From Caulobacteraceae bacterium UBA5005 (GTDB taxonomy: Bacteria > Pseudomonadota > Alphaproteobacteria > Caulobacterales > Caulobacteraceae): a stretch of 32,031 bases of DNA. The stretch spans positions 1-32,031 of the forward strand of contig DGYN01000034.1 of the NCBI GenBank assembly GCA_002398405.1. The letters run 5' to 3'. Both the position numbers and the translations under genes were made by a program. Shown piece by piece: positions 1 to 7,013 of the stretch (the stretch's first letter is position 1; the number at the start of each line of letters is the position of its first letter). The notes beneath the pieces are model-generated. The model was not told the DNA's origin. It worked only from the letters and a program-made list of their open reading frames with translations, and made no database searches.

Positions 1-434
1 GTCGGCTCGTCGAGCAGCAGGACGTCGGGGTCTTCGGCCAGGGCCCGCGCCAGGGCCGCGCGGCGGATCTCGCCGCCGGAAAGGCCCTTGGTCGTCCGGT
101 GGGGATCGACTCCAAACCGCTCCAGGGCGGCCTCGGCGTCGTGGGGCAAGGCCCCGCCAGCGGTGGCGTGGTCCAGGAGGGTGTCGCCCTCGATGACCGG
201 TTCCTGAGGGACGAAGGCGATGCGCGTTCCCGGCTGGATGAAACGCTCGCCGGCGTCGGGCTCGATCATGCCGATCAGAATGCGCAGCAGGGTCGACTTG
301 CCCGCGCCGTTCCGCCCGACGAGGCAGGCCCTGGCCCGCGCCTCCAGGGCGAGGTCCACGCCGTCGAACAGCATGACCGCGCCGTCGGCCAGGCGGACGT
401 CCTTGAGGGCGAGGATAGGGGGGCGGGCGCTCAT
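1..434 (-). CDS. ABC-F family ATPase (Uup-like), N-terminal part, cut by window edge
   Basis: The minus strand reads from ATG at 434 off the left edge (144 complete codons). It shows one nucleotide-binding domain in the usual order: Walker A GRNGAGKST, a Q-loop region (FVPQEP), the ABC signature LSGGEIRRA and Walker B DVLLLDEP. There are no membrane segments. The signature and the early start with PILALKDV fit the soluble, duplicated ABC-F class (Uup/EttA-type), whose members act on ribosomes or DNA rather than as transporters; the second domain would lie outside the window. It follows the penicillin-binding protein gene by 18 bases on the same strand, so the two are probably co-transcribed. 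No clear Shine-Dalgarno precedes the ATG. The exact ABC-F subgroup cannot be fixed from half a protein. Confidence 0.88.
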   Translation of the reverse strand, partial: MSARPPILALKDVRLADGAVMLFDGVDLALEARARACLVGRNGAGKSTLLRILIGMIEPDAGERFIQPGTRIAFVPQEPVIEGDTLLDHATAGGALPHDAEAALERFGVDPHRTTKGLSGGEIRRAALARALAEDPDVLLLDEP

Positions 435-452
435 GTTGGGGACGCTATAGAG

Positions 453-2504
453 CTACTCGGGGCCCTTGGCGAAGTCGTCCGCGAGGCTGGAGTAGAAATC
501 GTCCCGCACCGCCGCGCGGGTCTGGGGAACGGCGGGCGCCGCGGGTTCGGGCGCTTCCTCCGGCGCCTCTTCCTCATCGAGACCTTCGCTGCTTGCCCAG
601 CCGGCCGGCAGGAAGTCGAAGTCGCGGACCGGCAGGCCTTGATGGGCGGTGGTCATGAACCGCCGCCAGATCTGGGCGGGCAGGTCGCCGCCGGTGACGC
701 GGTTCATCGGCCTGTCGTTGTCATTACCGACCCAGACGCCCGCCGCCCAGTCCGGCGTGAAGCCGATGAACCAGGCGTCGCGCCAGTTCTGGCTGGTGCC
801 GGTCTTGCCCGCCGACGGACGGCCCAAAGCCGCTCGCTTAGCGGTGCCGCGCTCGACGACGCCCTTCATCATTCGGACCATGCTGCCCGCCAGTTCGCGC
901 TGGTAGACCTGCTGGGGCGCCTCCGCCTTGCGCATATAGGCGACATCGCCCGCCGAGGTGATGATCTGGCTGATCAGATAGGGCGGACGGCGTTCGCCCG
1001 CGTTTTGGAACACCTGAAAGGCTCCGGTCAGTTCGAGCAAGGACACCTCATAGGCGCCAAGCGCCACCGGCAGGTCGGGCTCCGGCGGGATGGTGGTCAG
1101 GCCAAAGCGGCGCGAGATATTGCCAAGCTTGGCCCGCCCGACTTCCGATCCCAGGCGCACGGCGATGGTGTTGACCGACCTGATCAGAGCGGTCTCCACG
1201 GTCATCGAACCGGCGTAGCCGCCGCCGTAGTTGGCTGGCCGCCAGGCGCCATAGCGGGCCGGCTTATCGACCCGGATGTCAGCGGGAGAGACGCCCGCCT
1301 CCAGGGCCGCGGCGTAGATCAGGGGTTTGAAGGACGAGCCGGGCTGGCGCCGCGCCTGGGTGGCCCGGTTGAATGGCGACAGCCGGTGATCGGTCCCGCC
1401 GACGATGGCCCGGATGGCGCCATCCGGGGTCATGGCGACCAGAGCCGCCTGGCTGGCGCCCGCGCCGCGTCCCTGGGTCGCGATCACCTCGCGGACGATC
1501 TGCTGGCCCTGGTCCTGAAGGGCGACATCGATGGTCAGGCGGATGATCAGGTCGGGGGTGTTCGGCCCGACCAGGCGTTCGGCCTCGGCGGCCGCCATGT
1601 CCAGGACGTAGCCGATGTCCCCTTCGCTGGGCCGGGGCGGCACGACGCTGGGCGGCATGGCGATGGCGCCGCGCTCCTGGCGGGCGGTGATCCAGCCGGA
1701 CTCGCGCATGGCGGCGAGCACCGAGTGGGAGCGGCCCAGCGCCCCGTCCATGTTGCGGTTCAGCGCCAGGCGGCTGGGCGCCTTGGGGATGGCTGCGAGG
1801 ATGGCGACCTGGGCCAGGGTCAGCTCGTGGGCCCGGACCCCGAAGTAGGTCTGGGCGGCGGCGTCCAGGCCATAGGCCCCCGAGCCGAAGAAGACGCGGT
1901 TGAGATAGAGCTCCAGCACCCCGTCCTTGCCGAGCTGCCTTTCCAACCGCGAAGCAAGGATCGCCTCCTGAATCTTGCGTTTCCAAGTGCGGTCAGGAGT
2001 GAGGAACAGGGTCTTGGCGATCTGCTGGGTGATGGTCGAGCCGCCCTGCAGGGTCTCGCCCTCGCGAGTGTTGACGAAGAGCGCGCGCAGGATGCCGCGC
2101 AGATCGACCGGTCCGTGCTCGTAGTAGCGGCGGTCCTCGGCGGCCAGGAAGGCCTGCGGCGCATAGGGCGGCAGCTCGGCAAGGCGCACGCGGTAGCCGT
2201 TCTTGGCGCCCCGGGTTGCAATCAGGGTTCCGTCCTTGTCCTCAAAGGCCATGCCAGGCGCCCGCGCGGTCGCCCAGAGCGCCTGATCTTCGGGGATTTT
2301 TGGCAGGTCGTGCAGGAAGTAGAAGGCCGCCCCGCCGCCGCCGGCGACCAGCAGGAGGGTCAGGGTCAGGGCGAAGGTGACGAGGAGCCGCTGCCAGCGC
2401 TTGAGCCCCCTAAGCCTGGTGATCAAACCGGGCCGGACGGCGCGGGGCTTTGGCGGCGGACCGCTCGCCTTGCCGAAGGTCCTGGGTTCCGGGGGGCCGG
2501 TCAC
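453..2504 (-). CDS. class A penicillin-binding protein (PBP1A-type transglycosylase/transpeptidase)
   Basis: Bifunctional peptidoglycan synthase anchored in the inner membrane, polymerising glycan strands and cross-linking stem peptides in the periplasm. From the GTG at 2504 the protein has 683 residues: a basic, Pro-rich cytoplasmic tail, one membrane segment (about 37-63), a GT51 glycosyltransferase domain with catalytic Glu in LAAEDRRYYEH (about 123) and the second motif GGSTITQQIAK, then a transpeptidase domain with SSFK (about 390), SVN (about 443) and KTGTS (about 567). The C-terminus is acidic and Pro/Ala-rich. The frame stays open to an ATG at 2579, but that start would overlap the divergent gene beginning at 2549, so I prefer the GTG, which has GAGG about 12 bases upstream. 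The two divergent genes then share only 44 bases of promoter space. Downstream lies the ABC-F gene. Confidence 0.92.
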   Translation of the reverse strand: MTGPPEPRTFGKASGPPPKPRAVRPGLITRLRGLKRWQRLLVTFALTLTLLLVAGGGGAAFYFLHDLPKIPEDQALWATARAPGMAFEDKDGTLIATRGAKNGYRVRLAELPPYAPQAFLAAEDRRYYEHGPVDLRGILRALFVNTREGETLQGGSTITQQIAKTLFLTPDRTWKRKIQEAILASRLERQLGKDGVLELYLNRVFFGSGAYGLDAAAQTYFGVRAHELTLAQVAILAAIPKAPSRLALNRNMDGALGRSHSVLAAMRESGWITARQERGAIAMPPSVVPPRPSEGDIGYVLDMAAAEAERLVGPNTPDLIIRLTIDVALQDQGQQIVREVIATQGRGAGASQAALVAMTPDGAIRAIVGGTDHRLSPFNRATQARRQPGSSFKPLIYAAALEAGVSPADIRVDKPARYGAWRPANYGGGYAGSMTVETALIRSVNTIAVRLGSEVGRAKLGNISRRFGLTTIPPEPDLPVALGAYEVSLLELTGAFQVFQNAGERRPPYLISQIITSAGDVAYMRKAEAPQQVYQRELAGSMVRMMKGVVERGTAKRAALGRPSAGKTGTSQNWRDAWFIGFTPDWAAGVWVGNDNDRPMNRVTGGDLPAQIWRRFMTTAHQGLPVRDFDFLPAGWASSEGLDEEEAPEEAPEPAAPAVPQTRAAVRDDFYSSLADDFAKGPE

Positions 2505-2548
2505 GATTTGAATTAGCCTCGATGCTTCGCAAGGTTTAGACCGCGCCG

Positions 2549-3016
2549 GTGGACGACGGCAAACCCTGGTGGGAGGCAAAGCGCCTCGAAGAGATGGATG
2601 CTTCCGAGTGGGAGCGGCTTTGCGATGGCTGTGGCCTGTGCTGCCTGGTGCGTTTCGAGGACGAGGACACCGGCGACGTCATCCCGACAAGGGTGCATTG
2701 CAAGCTCTTCGACTCCGGCGCCTGCCGCTGCACGAACTATGAGAACCGCAAGGCTCATGTGCCCGACTGTATCCAGTTGACCCCCGGCAATATCGAGGCC
2801 CTGGCCTGGATGCCGAAGTCCTGCGCCTATCGCCGGCTGCATGAGGGAAGGGGCCTGGCCTGGTGGCACCCGCTGGTCTCGGGCGATCCGGAAACGGTGC
2901 ACACGGCGGGAGTGTCGGTGCGCGGGCAGACGGTGTCGGAGGATTCCCTCGAGGACCCGGAGGACGCGCTGGACTTCGAAGCGCCCGATCTGCTGGACGA
3001 ACGCGGGACGGATTAG
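2549..3016 (+). CDS. YcgN/UPF0260-type cysteine-cluster protein
   Basis: A 155-residue cytoplasmic protein of the CxxCxxCC (zinc/iron-chelating) family to which E. coli YcgN belongs; function not established. Visible features are the N-terminal PWWEAKRLEEM, the cluster CDGCGLCCLVRFED, further Cys at HCKLFDSGACRCTNY and the DCIQLTP segment, which together are diagnostic. The start is GTG at 2549: conserved residues (WWEAKRLEEM) lie before the next ATG at 2594, which rules the latter out. The gene is divergent from the penicillin-binding protein gene. Its stop codon is interlocked with that of the antitoxin gene on the other strand (four shared bases, TTAG at 3013-3016). Confidence 0.88.
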   Translation: MDDGKPWWEAKRLEEMDASEWERLCDGCGLCCLVRFEDEDTGDVIPTRVHCKLFDSGACRCTNYENRKAHVPDCIQLTPGNIEALAWMPKSCAYRRLHEGRGLAWWHPLVSGDPETVHTAGVSVRGQTVSEDSLEDPEDALDFEAPDLLDERGTD

Positions 3017-3294
3017 GCGGCGGGAGCGACCCTCAACTTCAGACCAAGAGCGGCGACAATCTTCAAGAGTGTGGGCAGCTCGGGTTTCCCGGTTTCACTG
3101 AGCGTCTTGTACAAAGACTGCCGCGAAAGGCCCGTCTTGCTGGCGACCTCTGTCATCCCCTTGGCGCGGGTGACGACGCCGAGCGCATCGGCGATCTCAC
3201 CGGCGTCACCGCTGTCGAAAGCGTCGGACAGATAGGCTGCGATGGACTCTGCATCGTCCAAATAGTTGGCAGGATCGAATGGGAGGGTCTGCAC
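3013..3294 (-). CDS. HigA-family antitoxin (addiction module antidote)
   Basis: A 93-residue protein ending in a helix-turn-helix: TEVASKTGLSRQSLYKTL (about 48-65) followed by PTLLKIVAALGLKL. This composition and the N-terminal PFDPANYLDD are typical of the antidote family paired with HI1419-like killer proteins. Start is GTG at 3294 with AGGAG eight bases upstream, inside the end of the toxin gene; only two bases separate the toxin stop from this start, so translation is probably coupled. By family precedent it neutralises the toxin and represses its own promoter. Toxin-first order is the usual higBA arrangement. The 3' end overlaps the YcgN-type gene by four bases. Confidence 0.87.
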   Translation of the reverse strand: MQTLPFDPANYLDDAESIAAYLSDAFDSGDAGEIADALGVVTRAKGMTEVASKTGLSRQSLYKTLSETGKPELPTLLKIVAALGLKLRVAPAA

Positions 3295-3296
3295 GC

Positions 3297-3602
3297 CTAT
3301 AGCTCCTGCGCCATTTCCTTGGCGCTGTTGATGTCCCGAGCCTGAGACGACTTATCGCCGCCGCAAAGCAGAATGATCAGGGTCTTTTCCTTCCGCAAAA
3401 AATAGATGCGGTATCCGGGACCGTGATCCACCCGCAGTTCGCTGACGCCTCCGCCGACCGACTTTACGTCCCCGAGGTTTCCGCCGGCCACACGGGCAAT
3501 GCGCCGCAGGATGATCGCCCTGCCGACCTTGTCCCGAAGAGCGACGAGCCAAGCCTCGAAGATGGCTGTCTGACGAACTTCGAAGGGCTCATTGTCGCCC
3601 AT
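3297..3602 (-). CDS. HigB/RelE-superfamily toxin (HI1419-type addiction module killer)
   Basis: A 101-residue protein beginning MGDNEPFEVRQT and carrying the RelE-type core: FEAWLVALRDKVGRAIILRRIARV, GDVKSVGGGVSELRVDHGPGYRIYF and LIILLCGGDKSSQARDI near the end. The family cleaves mRNA at the ribosome. The reading frame is open upstream to 3851, but that would add 83 non-homologous residues antisense to the DUF3224 gene; the ATG at 3602 gives the normal family length. No strong Shine-Dalgarno is visible before it. It is immediately followed by its antitoxin. A candidate operator lies at 3636-3655. Confidence 0.87.
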   Translation of the reverse strand: MGDNEPFEVRQTAIFEAWLVALRDKVGRAIILRRIARVAGGNLGDVKSVGGGVSELRVDHGPGYRIYFLRKEKTLIILLCGGDKSSQARDINSAKEMAQEL

Positions 3603-3635
3603 GGGAGACACCAAGGTCAAGAGTGCGCGTTGGTG

Positions 3636-3655
3636 GTTAGAACATAACAGGAACA
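3636..3655. promoter_or_regulatory. candidate operator of the higBA-like pair
   Basis: Upstream of the toxin start the sequence contains the inverted repeat GTTA-N5-TAAC (3636-3648) and a direct repeat GAACA at 3640-3644 and 3651-3655, spaced one helical turn (11 bases) apart. HigA-type antitoxins bind short palindromes at their own promoters, so this is the natural place for autoregulation. No convincing -35/-10 pair could be assigned; the functional claim is inference. Confidence 0.3.
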
Positions 3656-3676
3656 ATCCCGCAACCACGGCTTGGC

Positions 3677-3704
3677 GGAACGCGAGCTTGGCCGCCGGCG
3701 TTTT
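3677..3704 (+). promoter_or_regulatory. EcfG/SigT-type general stress promoter for the DUF3224 gene
   Basis: GGAAC (3677-3681), 17-base spacer, CGTTTT (3699-3704). This is a perfect match to the alphaproteobacterial general-stress sigma factor consensus GGAAC-N16-18-CGTT. The predicted transcript would begin near 3710, some 20 bases before the ATG at 3730, leaving just enough room for the Shine-Dalgarno AGAGGAG. It points only toward the DUF3224 gene. Confidence 0.6.
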
Positions 3705-3729
3705 CCTCTCAACACCAGAGGAGACAGCC

Positions 3730-4152
3730 ATGACGCATCTTTCCGGGAACTTTGAGATCAAGGGTTGGGATGAAAAGCCCGTCGAGGAGCATGACGATGG
3801 GCGAAAGCTGACCCGGGCCACGGTGAAGCGCAGTTTCGCCGGCGGGCTCATGGGCGAAAGTTCGACCGAGTACCTGATGTCCTATGCGGCGGATAAGACC
3901 GCGCGGTTCGTCGGGATGGAGCGGGTCACAGGCCAGCTCGAAGGTGAGGCCGGGAATGTGACCCTGGCGCTGAACGGCGTCTATGATGGCGCCGAAGCCA
4001 AGGCCGACTGGGAAGTGGTGGAAGGCTCCGGCGATGGCGTCTTCGAGGGCGCCAGCGGCAAGGGATCGTTCCACGCGCCGCACGGCTCGACCGGCGAATA
4101 CAAGCTCGATCTCAAGACTCTGAAGACCGATCCGCCACTCATATTGATCTAG
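3730..4152 (+). CDS. DUF3224 family protein
   Basis: A 140-residue protein, MTHLSGNFEIKGWDEKP at the start, with regular beta-strand-rich, Gly-punctuated sequence (ERVTGQLEGEAGNVTLALNGVYDG, GDGVFEGASGKGSFHAPHG). This matches the DUF3224 family, a small predicted beta-barrel; no biochemical function is known to me. There is no signal peptide. The ATG at 3730 has AGAGGAGA directly upstream, so the longer open frame from 3592 is not used. The EcfG-like promoter just upstream suggests stress induction. It ends in a four-base overlap (CTAG, 4149-4152) with the convergent secreted-protein gene. Confidence 0.8.
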   Translation: MTHLSGNFEIKGWDEKPVEEHDDGRKLTRATVKRSFAGGLMGESSTEYLMSYAADKTARFVGMERVTGQLEGEAGNVTLALNGVYDGAEAKADWEVVEGSGDGVFEGASGKGSFHAPHGSTGEYKLDLKTLKTDPPLILI

Positions 4153-4652
4153 CGGTACGGTGGACAGGTCCCGGGGTTCAGCTTGAACTCGCCGAACTGG
4201 CGGTCGGAATATTGGCCGGCAAAGGTGTCGGCCGGCTTGGTGCGGGAGATGGTCAGGACAAGGCCGTCGCCTTCGCCGCGCACTTCGCCTTGGCCGGAGG
4301 CGCGCCAGTTGTCGGTGAAGGTGAAGGATAGGGCGCCGTTGGCCGCGCGGCGGGCCGGGGCCGGTTCCAGCGAGCGGACGATCTGTCCGTTGTCGGGCAT
4401 ATAGTTGGAGAAGGCGACGAAGGTGCGGCCGCCGGCTTCGGTGATGTCGACGTCGACGCCCAGGAGGCCGAGTCTGGATTTGCGGGCGGTGAGGTCCTCC
4501 TCGGTCTTCTGGCTGGAGATGAGGTCCGCCTCATCGCTTTCGCCGCCGCCGATCTCGGTGCGCAGGCAGTAGTGGCCGGCCTTTAGGGCAGGCGTCTGGG
4601 CGACCGCGGCGGGCGCCAGGGCGAGAACCAGCAAGAGGACAGTCGGCTTCAT
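4149..4652 (-). CDS. small secreted protein of unknown function
   Basis: 167 residues with a clear Sec signal peptide (MKPTVLLLVLALAPAAVAQ, cleavage after AVA). The mature part has two Cys (GHYCLRTEIGG and LNPGTCPPY), which could form one disulfide bridging the ends, and otherwise a beta-rich, lipocalin-like composition with no motif I recognise. It lies 40 bases downstream of the DUF805 gene on the same strand, so the two may be one transcript. Function unknown. Confidence 0.75.
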   Translation of the reverse strand: MKPTVLLLVLALAPAAVAQTPALKAGHYCLRTEIGGGESDEADLISSQKTEEDLTARKSRLGLLGVDVDITEAGGRTFVAFSNYMPDNGQIVRSLEPAPARRAANGALSFTFTDNWRASGQGEVRGEGDGLVLTISRTKPADTFAGQYSDRQFGEFKLNPGTCPPYR

Positions 4653-4692
4653 GACCCAAGACCTAGCGGGATTGGCGCGGCAAGACCACGGC

Positions 4693-5163
4693 TCACGAAG
4701 CCGCAGGCCAGTGGGGCGGCCGGCCGTAGCGATTGACGTCCGGCGTGCCGGGCGTGCCGCCGATCCAGATCAGCCAGATGGTGTTGAACAGCAAAAGCCC
4801 GCCGGAGAGCAGGAACATGCCGCCAACGCCCGCCGCGGCGCCCATGTCGAGGGTCGACTGGACGATGTCCTTCTGGAGCAGGGTGACGAATACGGCCCTT
4901 CCGAGGAGGACGGTGGCGGCGATGACGATCAGAAGGTTCGCAACGGGGGCGATCAGCATCACCCAACCGGACTTTCCCATGTCATGCAGCCGCTTGATCG
5001 TGATCATGATCCACGGGAACCAACTGGCCAGCCAAAGCAGGTTGCCGATCTTGGGGACGAACAGCGCAATGATGCTGATCGCCGAGCAGATCGCCGCTCC
5101 AAGCCAGAAGGTTTGCTGCGCAATCCGGCCCTTGGGACTGAACAGCAGTGTTGCGATGGCCAT
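4693..5163 (-). CDS. DUF805 inner-membrane protein
   Basis: 156 residues with three hallmarks of the DUF805 (YhaH/YhaI) family: LFSPKGRIAQQTFW near the N-terminus, IKRLHDMGKSGW in the middle (56-67) and GTPGTPDVNRYGRPP at the end. About four hydrophobic segments (roughly 18-36, 41-56, 67-88, 112-134). The molecular role is not known. The start at 5163 has AAGGGG six bases upstream; a second identical ACGCAAGGGG copy and a C6/G7 hairpin lie just 5' of it (see 5164-5202). Confidence 0.85.
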   Translation of the reverse strand: MAIATLLFSPKGRIAQQTFWLGAAICSAISIIALFVPKIGNLLWLASWFPWIMITIKRLHDMGKSGWVMLIAPVANLLIVIAATVLLGRAVFVTLLQKDIVQSTLDMGAAAGVGGMFLLSGGLLLFNTIWLIWIGGTPGTPDVNRYGRPPHWPAAS

Positions 5164-5202
5164 GCGGCGCCCCTTGCGTCCCCCCCTTGCGTACTTGGGG
5201 GG
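5164..5202 (-). other. duplicated Shine-Dalgarno with upstream C/G hairpin in the DUF805 leader
   Basis: In the minus-strand transcript a run of six C (5202-5197), a ten-base loop and a run of seven G (5186-5180) can pair, immediately before the true ribosome binding site. The element ACGCAAGGGG occurs twice, 13 bases apart (5192-5183 and 5179-5170), so the C run could pair with either the decoy G run or the functional AAGGGG. The same bases on the plus strand contain the -35 box of the dnaJ-like gene, so the repeat may have more than one explanation. Confidence 0.4.
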
Positions 5203-5216
5203 TTAGCTTATCTGGC
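5186..5216 (+). promoter_or_regulatory. RpoH (sigma-32)-type heat-shock promoter for the DnaJ-like gene
   Basis: CTTG (5186-5189), 17-base spacer, CTTATCTGGC (5207-5216). The alphaproteobacterial heat-shock consensus is CTTG-N17-18-CYTATNTNNG; only the last base differs. A start near 5223 would leave a leader of about 29 bases before the TTG at 5252. The position in front of a co-chaperone gene supports the assignment. Confidence 0.55.
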
Positions 5217-5251
5217 GAGACTGCGAGTTAAAGCCCTAACGGACACGGCTC

Positions 5252-6232
5252 TTGGCGAACGATCCCTATAGCGAACTGGGCGTGGCCCGCGGCGCGACCG
5301 CGGACGAGATCCGCAAGGCGTTCCGAAAGCTCGCCAAGCAGTATCACCCGGACGCCAATCCCGGTGACAAGGCGTCGGAGGAAAGGTTCAAGCGCCTCTC
5401 CGCCGCCTTCGACGTTCTGGGCGATCCGGAAAAGCGCGCCAAGTTCGATCGCGGCGAGATCGACGCCGACGGCCGTCAGCAGGGGTTCGGCGGCGGCGGC
5501 CCCGGCGGCCAGAGCCCCTTTGGCGCCGGTGGACCCTTCGGCCCGGGCGGGCCGTTCGGGGCCGGCGGCGGCAATGCCCGCGGCGGCCGGGATCCCTTTG
5601 GCCAGAGCGCCCAGTTCGAGGGCGCCGACCTGAACGACATCCTGGGCCAGATGTTTGGCCAAAGGGCGGGGGCCGGCGGGGCCCGCGGACGGGGCTTTGG
5701 CGGTCCGCCGCCCAAGGGCGCCGATGTCCGCGGCAAGGTCGAGATCGATCTGGAGGAAGCCATCAGCGGAGCCAAGAAGCGGCTTTCTTTCTCTGATGGC
5801 CGGGTGCTCGACCTCACCATCCCCAAGGGGGCGCTGGATGGTCAGACCCTTCGCCTGAAAGGCCAGGGCCAGCCGGGCGCGGGCGGCCCGGGCGATGCTT
5901 TGATCGAGATCGGCGTTCGGCCGCACCCGGTGTTCCGCCGCGAGGGCGACCTGCTGGTCATGGACCTGCCCATATCGGCGCCGGATGCGGTGCTGGGCGG
6001 CAAGGTGACGGCGTCGACGCCGGACGGAGCGGTCTCCCTGACCGTTCCCAAGGGCTCGAACAGCGGTCAGACCCTGCGCCTCAAGGGCCGGGGCATGCCC
6101 GACGCCAAGGGTAAGCGCGGCGATCTTCTCGCCCGGCTCATCGTCACCCTGCCGGAGGGGAGCGACCCCGCGCTGGAACGCTTCGCCGAGGAATGGCGGC
6201 GGGATCGGCCCTACACCCCCAAGCGTAAGTAG
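5252..6232 (+). CDS. DnaJ/CbpA-like J-domain co-chaperone
   Basis: 326 residues. An N-terminal J-domain (about 4-70) carries the HPD tripeptide at 32-34 in KQYHPDANPG, which stimulates the ATPase of DnaK. A long Gly/Phe/Pro-rich linker (about 75-150) follows, then two beta-sandwich substrate-binding domains (VEIDLEEAISGAKKRL, LTIPKGALDGQTLRLKGQG, VSLTVPKGSNSGQTLRLKGRG). There are no CxxCxGxG zinc repeats, so it is a type B/CbpA-like protein rather than DnaJ itself. The start is TTG at 5252 with weak GGA upstream; no ATG or GTG lies between the upstream stop and the J-domain. An RpoH-like promoter precedes it. Downstream genes run in the same direction. Confidence 0.9.
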   Translation: MANDPYSELGVARGATADEIRKAFRKLAKQYHPDANPGDKASEERFKRLSAAFDVLGDPEKRAKFDRGEIDADGRQQGFGGGGPGGQSPFGAGGPFGPGGPFGAGGGNARGGRDPFGQSAQFEGADLNDILGQMFGQRAGAGGARGRGFGGPPPKGADVRGKVEIDLEEAISGAKKRLSFSDGRVLDLTIPKGALDGQTLRLKGQGQPGAGGPGDALIEIGVRPHPVFRREGDLLVMDLPISAPDAVLGGKVTASTPDGAVSLTVPKGSNSGQTLRLKGRGMPDAKGKRGDLLARLIVTLPEGSDPALERFAEEWRRDRPYTPKRK

Positions 6233-6278
6233 GGAACAATCCGCCACGCCTGCGGTTGGGTTGCCGGAGGAGACGCCC

Positions 6279-6509
6279 ATGCGCCAGATTTTCTACATCC
6301 GGCCCAATGAGGACCGCAGCTGGGTGGTGAGCCGGTCAGGTCATCCCCTGGCGATTGCCCAGACTCCCGTCGACGCGGCGCATATCGGGAGCAAAATCGC
6401 GCGCAAGGCCTCTGGCGGCGGTGTCGCGGCCGAACTGCGCCTGGCCCACGCCGATCGAAGCTACGTCCTCTATTCGGTGTTCGAGGGCGGCCGGGGCATG
6501 GACCTTTAG
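6279..6509 (+). CDS. small conserved-looking protein, DUF2188-like (76 aa)
   Basis: 76 residues, starting MRQIFYIRPNEDRSWVV. The ATG at 6279 is six bases after a perfect GGAGGAG, which decides against the in-frame TTG at 6261. The N-terminal strand pattern with xWVVxRxGxPLA and a following DAAHIGSKIARK helix resembles small DUF2188-type proteins in which a short sheet carries positional markings, but I cannot confirm the family. No membrane segment or Cys. It sits 46 bases behind the DnaJ-like gene and 33 bases before a membrane protein gene. Confidence 0.7.
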   Translation: MRQIFYIRPNEDRSWVVSRSGHPLAIAQTPVDAAHIGSKIARKASGGGVAAELRLAHADRSYVLYSVFEGGRGMDL

Positions 6510-6542
6510 CCAAGCTTGGCCTTTGCGTGTTATGGCCGCGCC

Positions 6543-7004
6543 ATGGCCGGCAAATTCCTTCTCATCTCGGGCGGCGTCCTGAGCCTGATCGCCGCCGTGC
6601 TGCATCTGGCGGTGATCGTGGGCGGCCCGGACTGGTACCGTTTCTTCGGCGCCGGCGAGGCCATGGCGCGGATGGCGGGAGAGGGCAGGCTCTATCCCAC
6701 GCTCGTGACCTTGGGCATCGCGACGGTGCTGGCGATCTGGGGGCTCTACGCCTTTTCAGGGGCCGGGCTGATCCTGCGGCTGCCGTTGCTCCGGACAGGT
6801 CTCTTGGTGATCGCGGCCATCTATCTGGTCCGGGGTCTTGGGCCCTTTGCCGTGGCGCTGGCCGGAGTGGCGCGGCTCAACACGTTCATGACGGTCAGTT
6901 CGCTGATCTGCCTCATCTACGGTCTGGCCTATGCGGCGGGCATCTTCCTGCGCTGGCCGGCCCTCATCCCGCAAGGCGTTGACGCACGCCCAGACGGCCC
7001 TTAA
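6543..7004 (+). CDS. four-helix inner-membrane protein, unknown function
   Basis: 153 residues from ATG at 6543. Four hydrophobic segments are evident at about 5-27, 52-72, 82-107 and 115-137, with a short charged loop GPDWYRFFGAGEAMARM between the first two. No enzymatic motif recognised. The frame is open back to a TTG at 6516, but residues before the ATG are not membrane-protein-like. It ends nine bases before aroD, so the two are likely co-transcribed; whether the function is linked to aromatic biosynthesis is unknown. Confidence 0.75.
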   Translation: MAGKFLLISGGVLSLIAAVLHLAVIVGGPDWYRFFGAGEAMARMAGEGRLYPTLVTLGIATVLAIWGLYAFSGAGLILRLPLLRTGLLVIAAIYLVRGLGPFAVALAGVARLNTFMTVSSLICLIYGLAYAAGIFLRWPALIPQGVDARPDGP

Positions 7005-7013
7005 CGGGCGCCC

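Noticed and set aside
99..2516. An open frame of about 800 codons antisense to the penicillin-binding protein gene
   Set aside because: The sense strand has all class A PBP motifs; long antisense frames are expected from high third-position G+C, and the antisense translation is low-complexity and matches nothing I know.
3297..3851. A 184-residue version of the HigB-like toxin
   Set aside because: The extra 83 residues are antisense to the DUF3224 coding region and its promoter; the ATG at 3602 gives the normal family length.
6233..6257. GGAAC...CGGTTG upstream of the 76-residue protein as a second EcfG promoter
   Set aside because: With a 15-base spacer the -10 reads CGGT rather than CGTT, and shifting the spacer loses the C; too weak to call.
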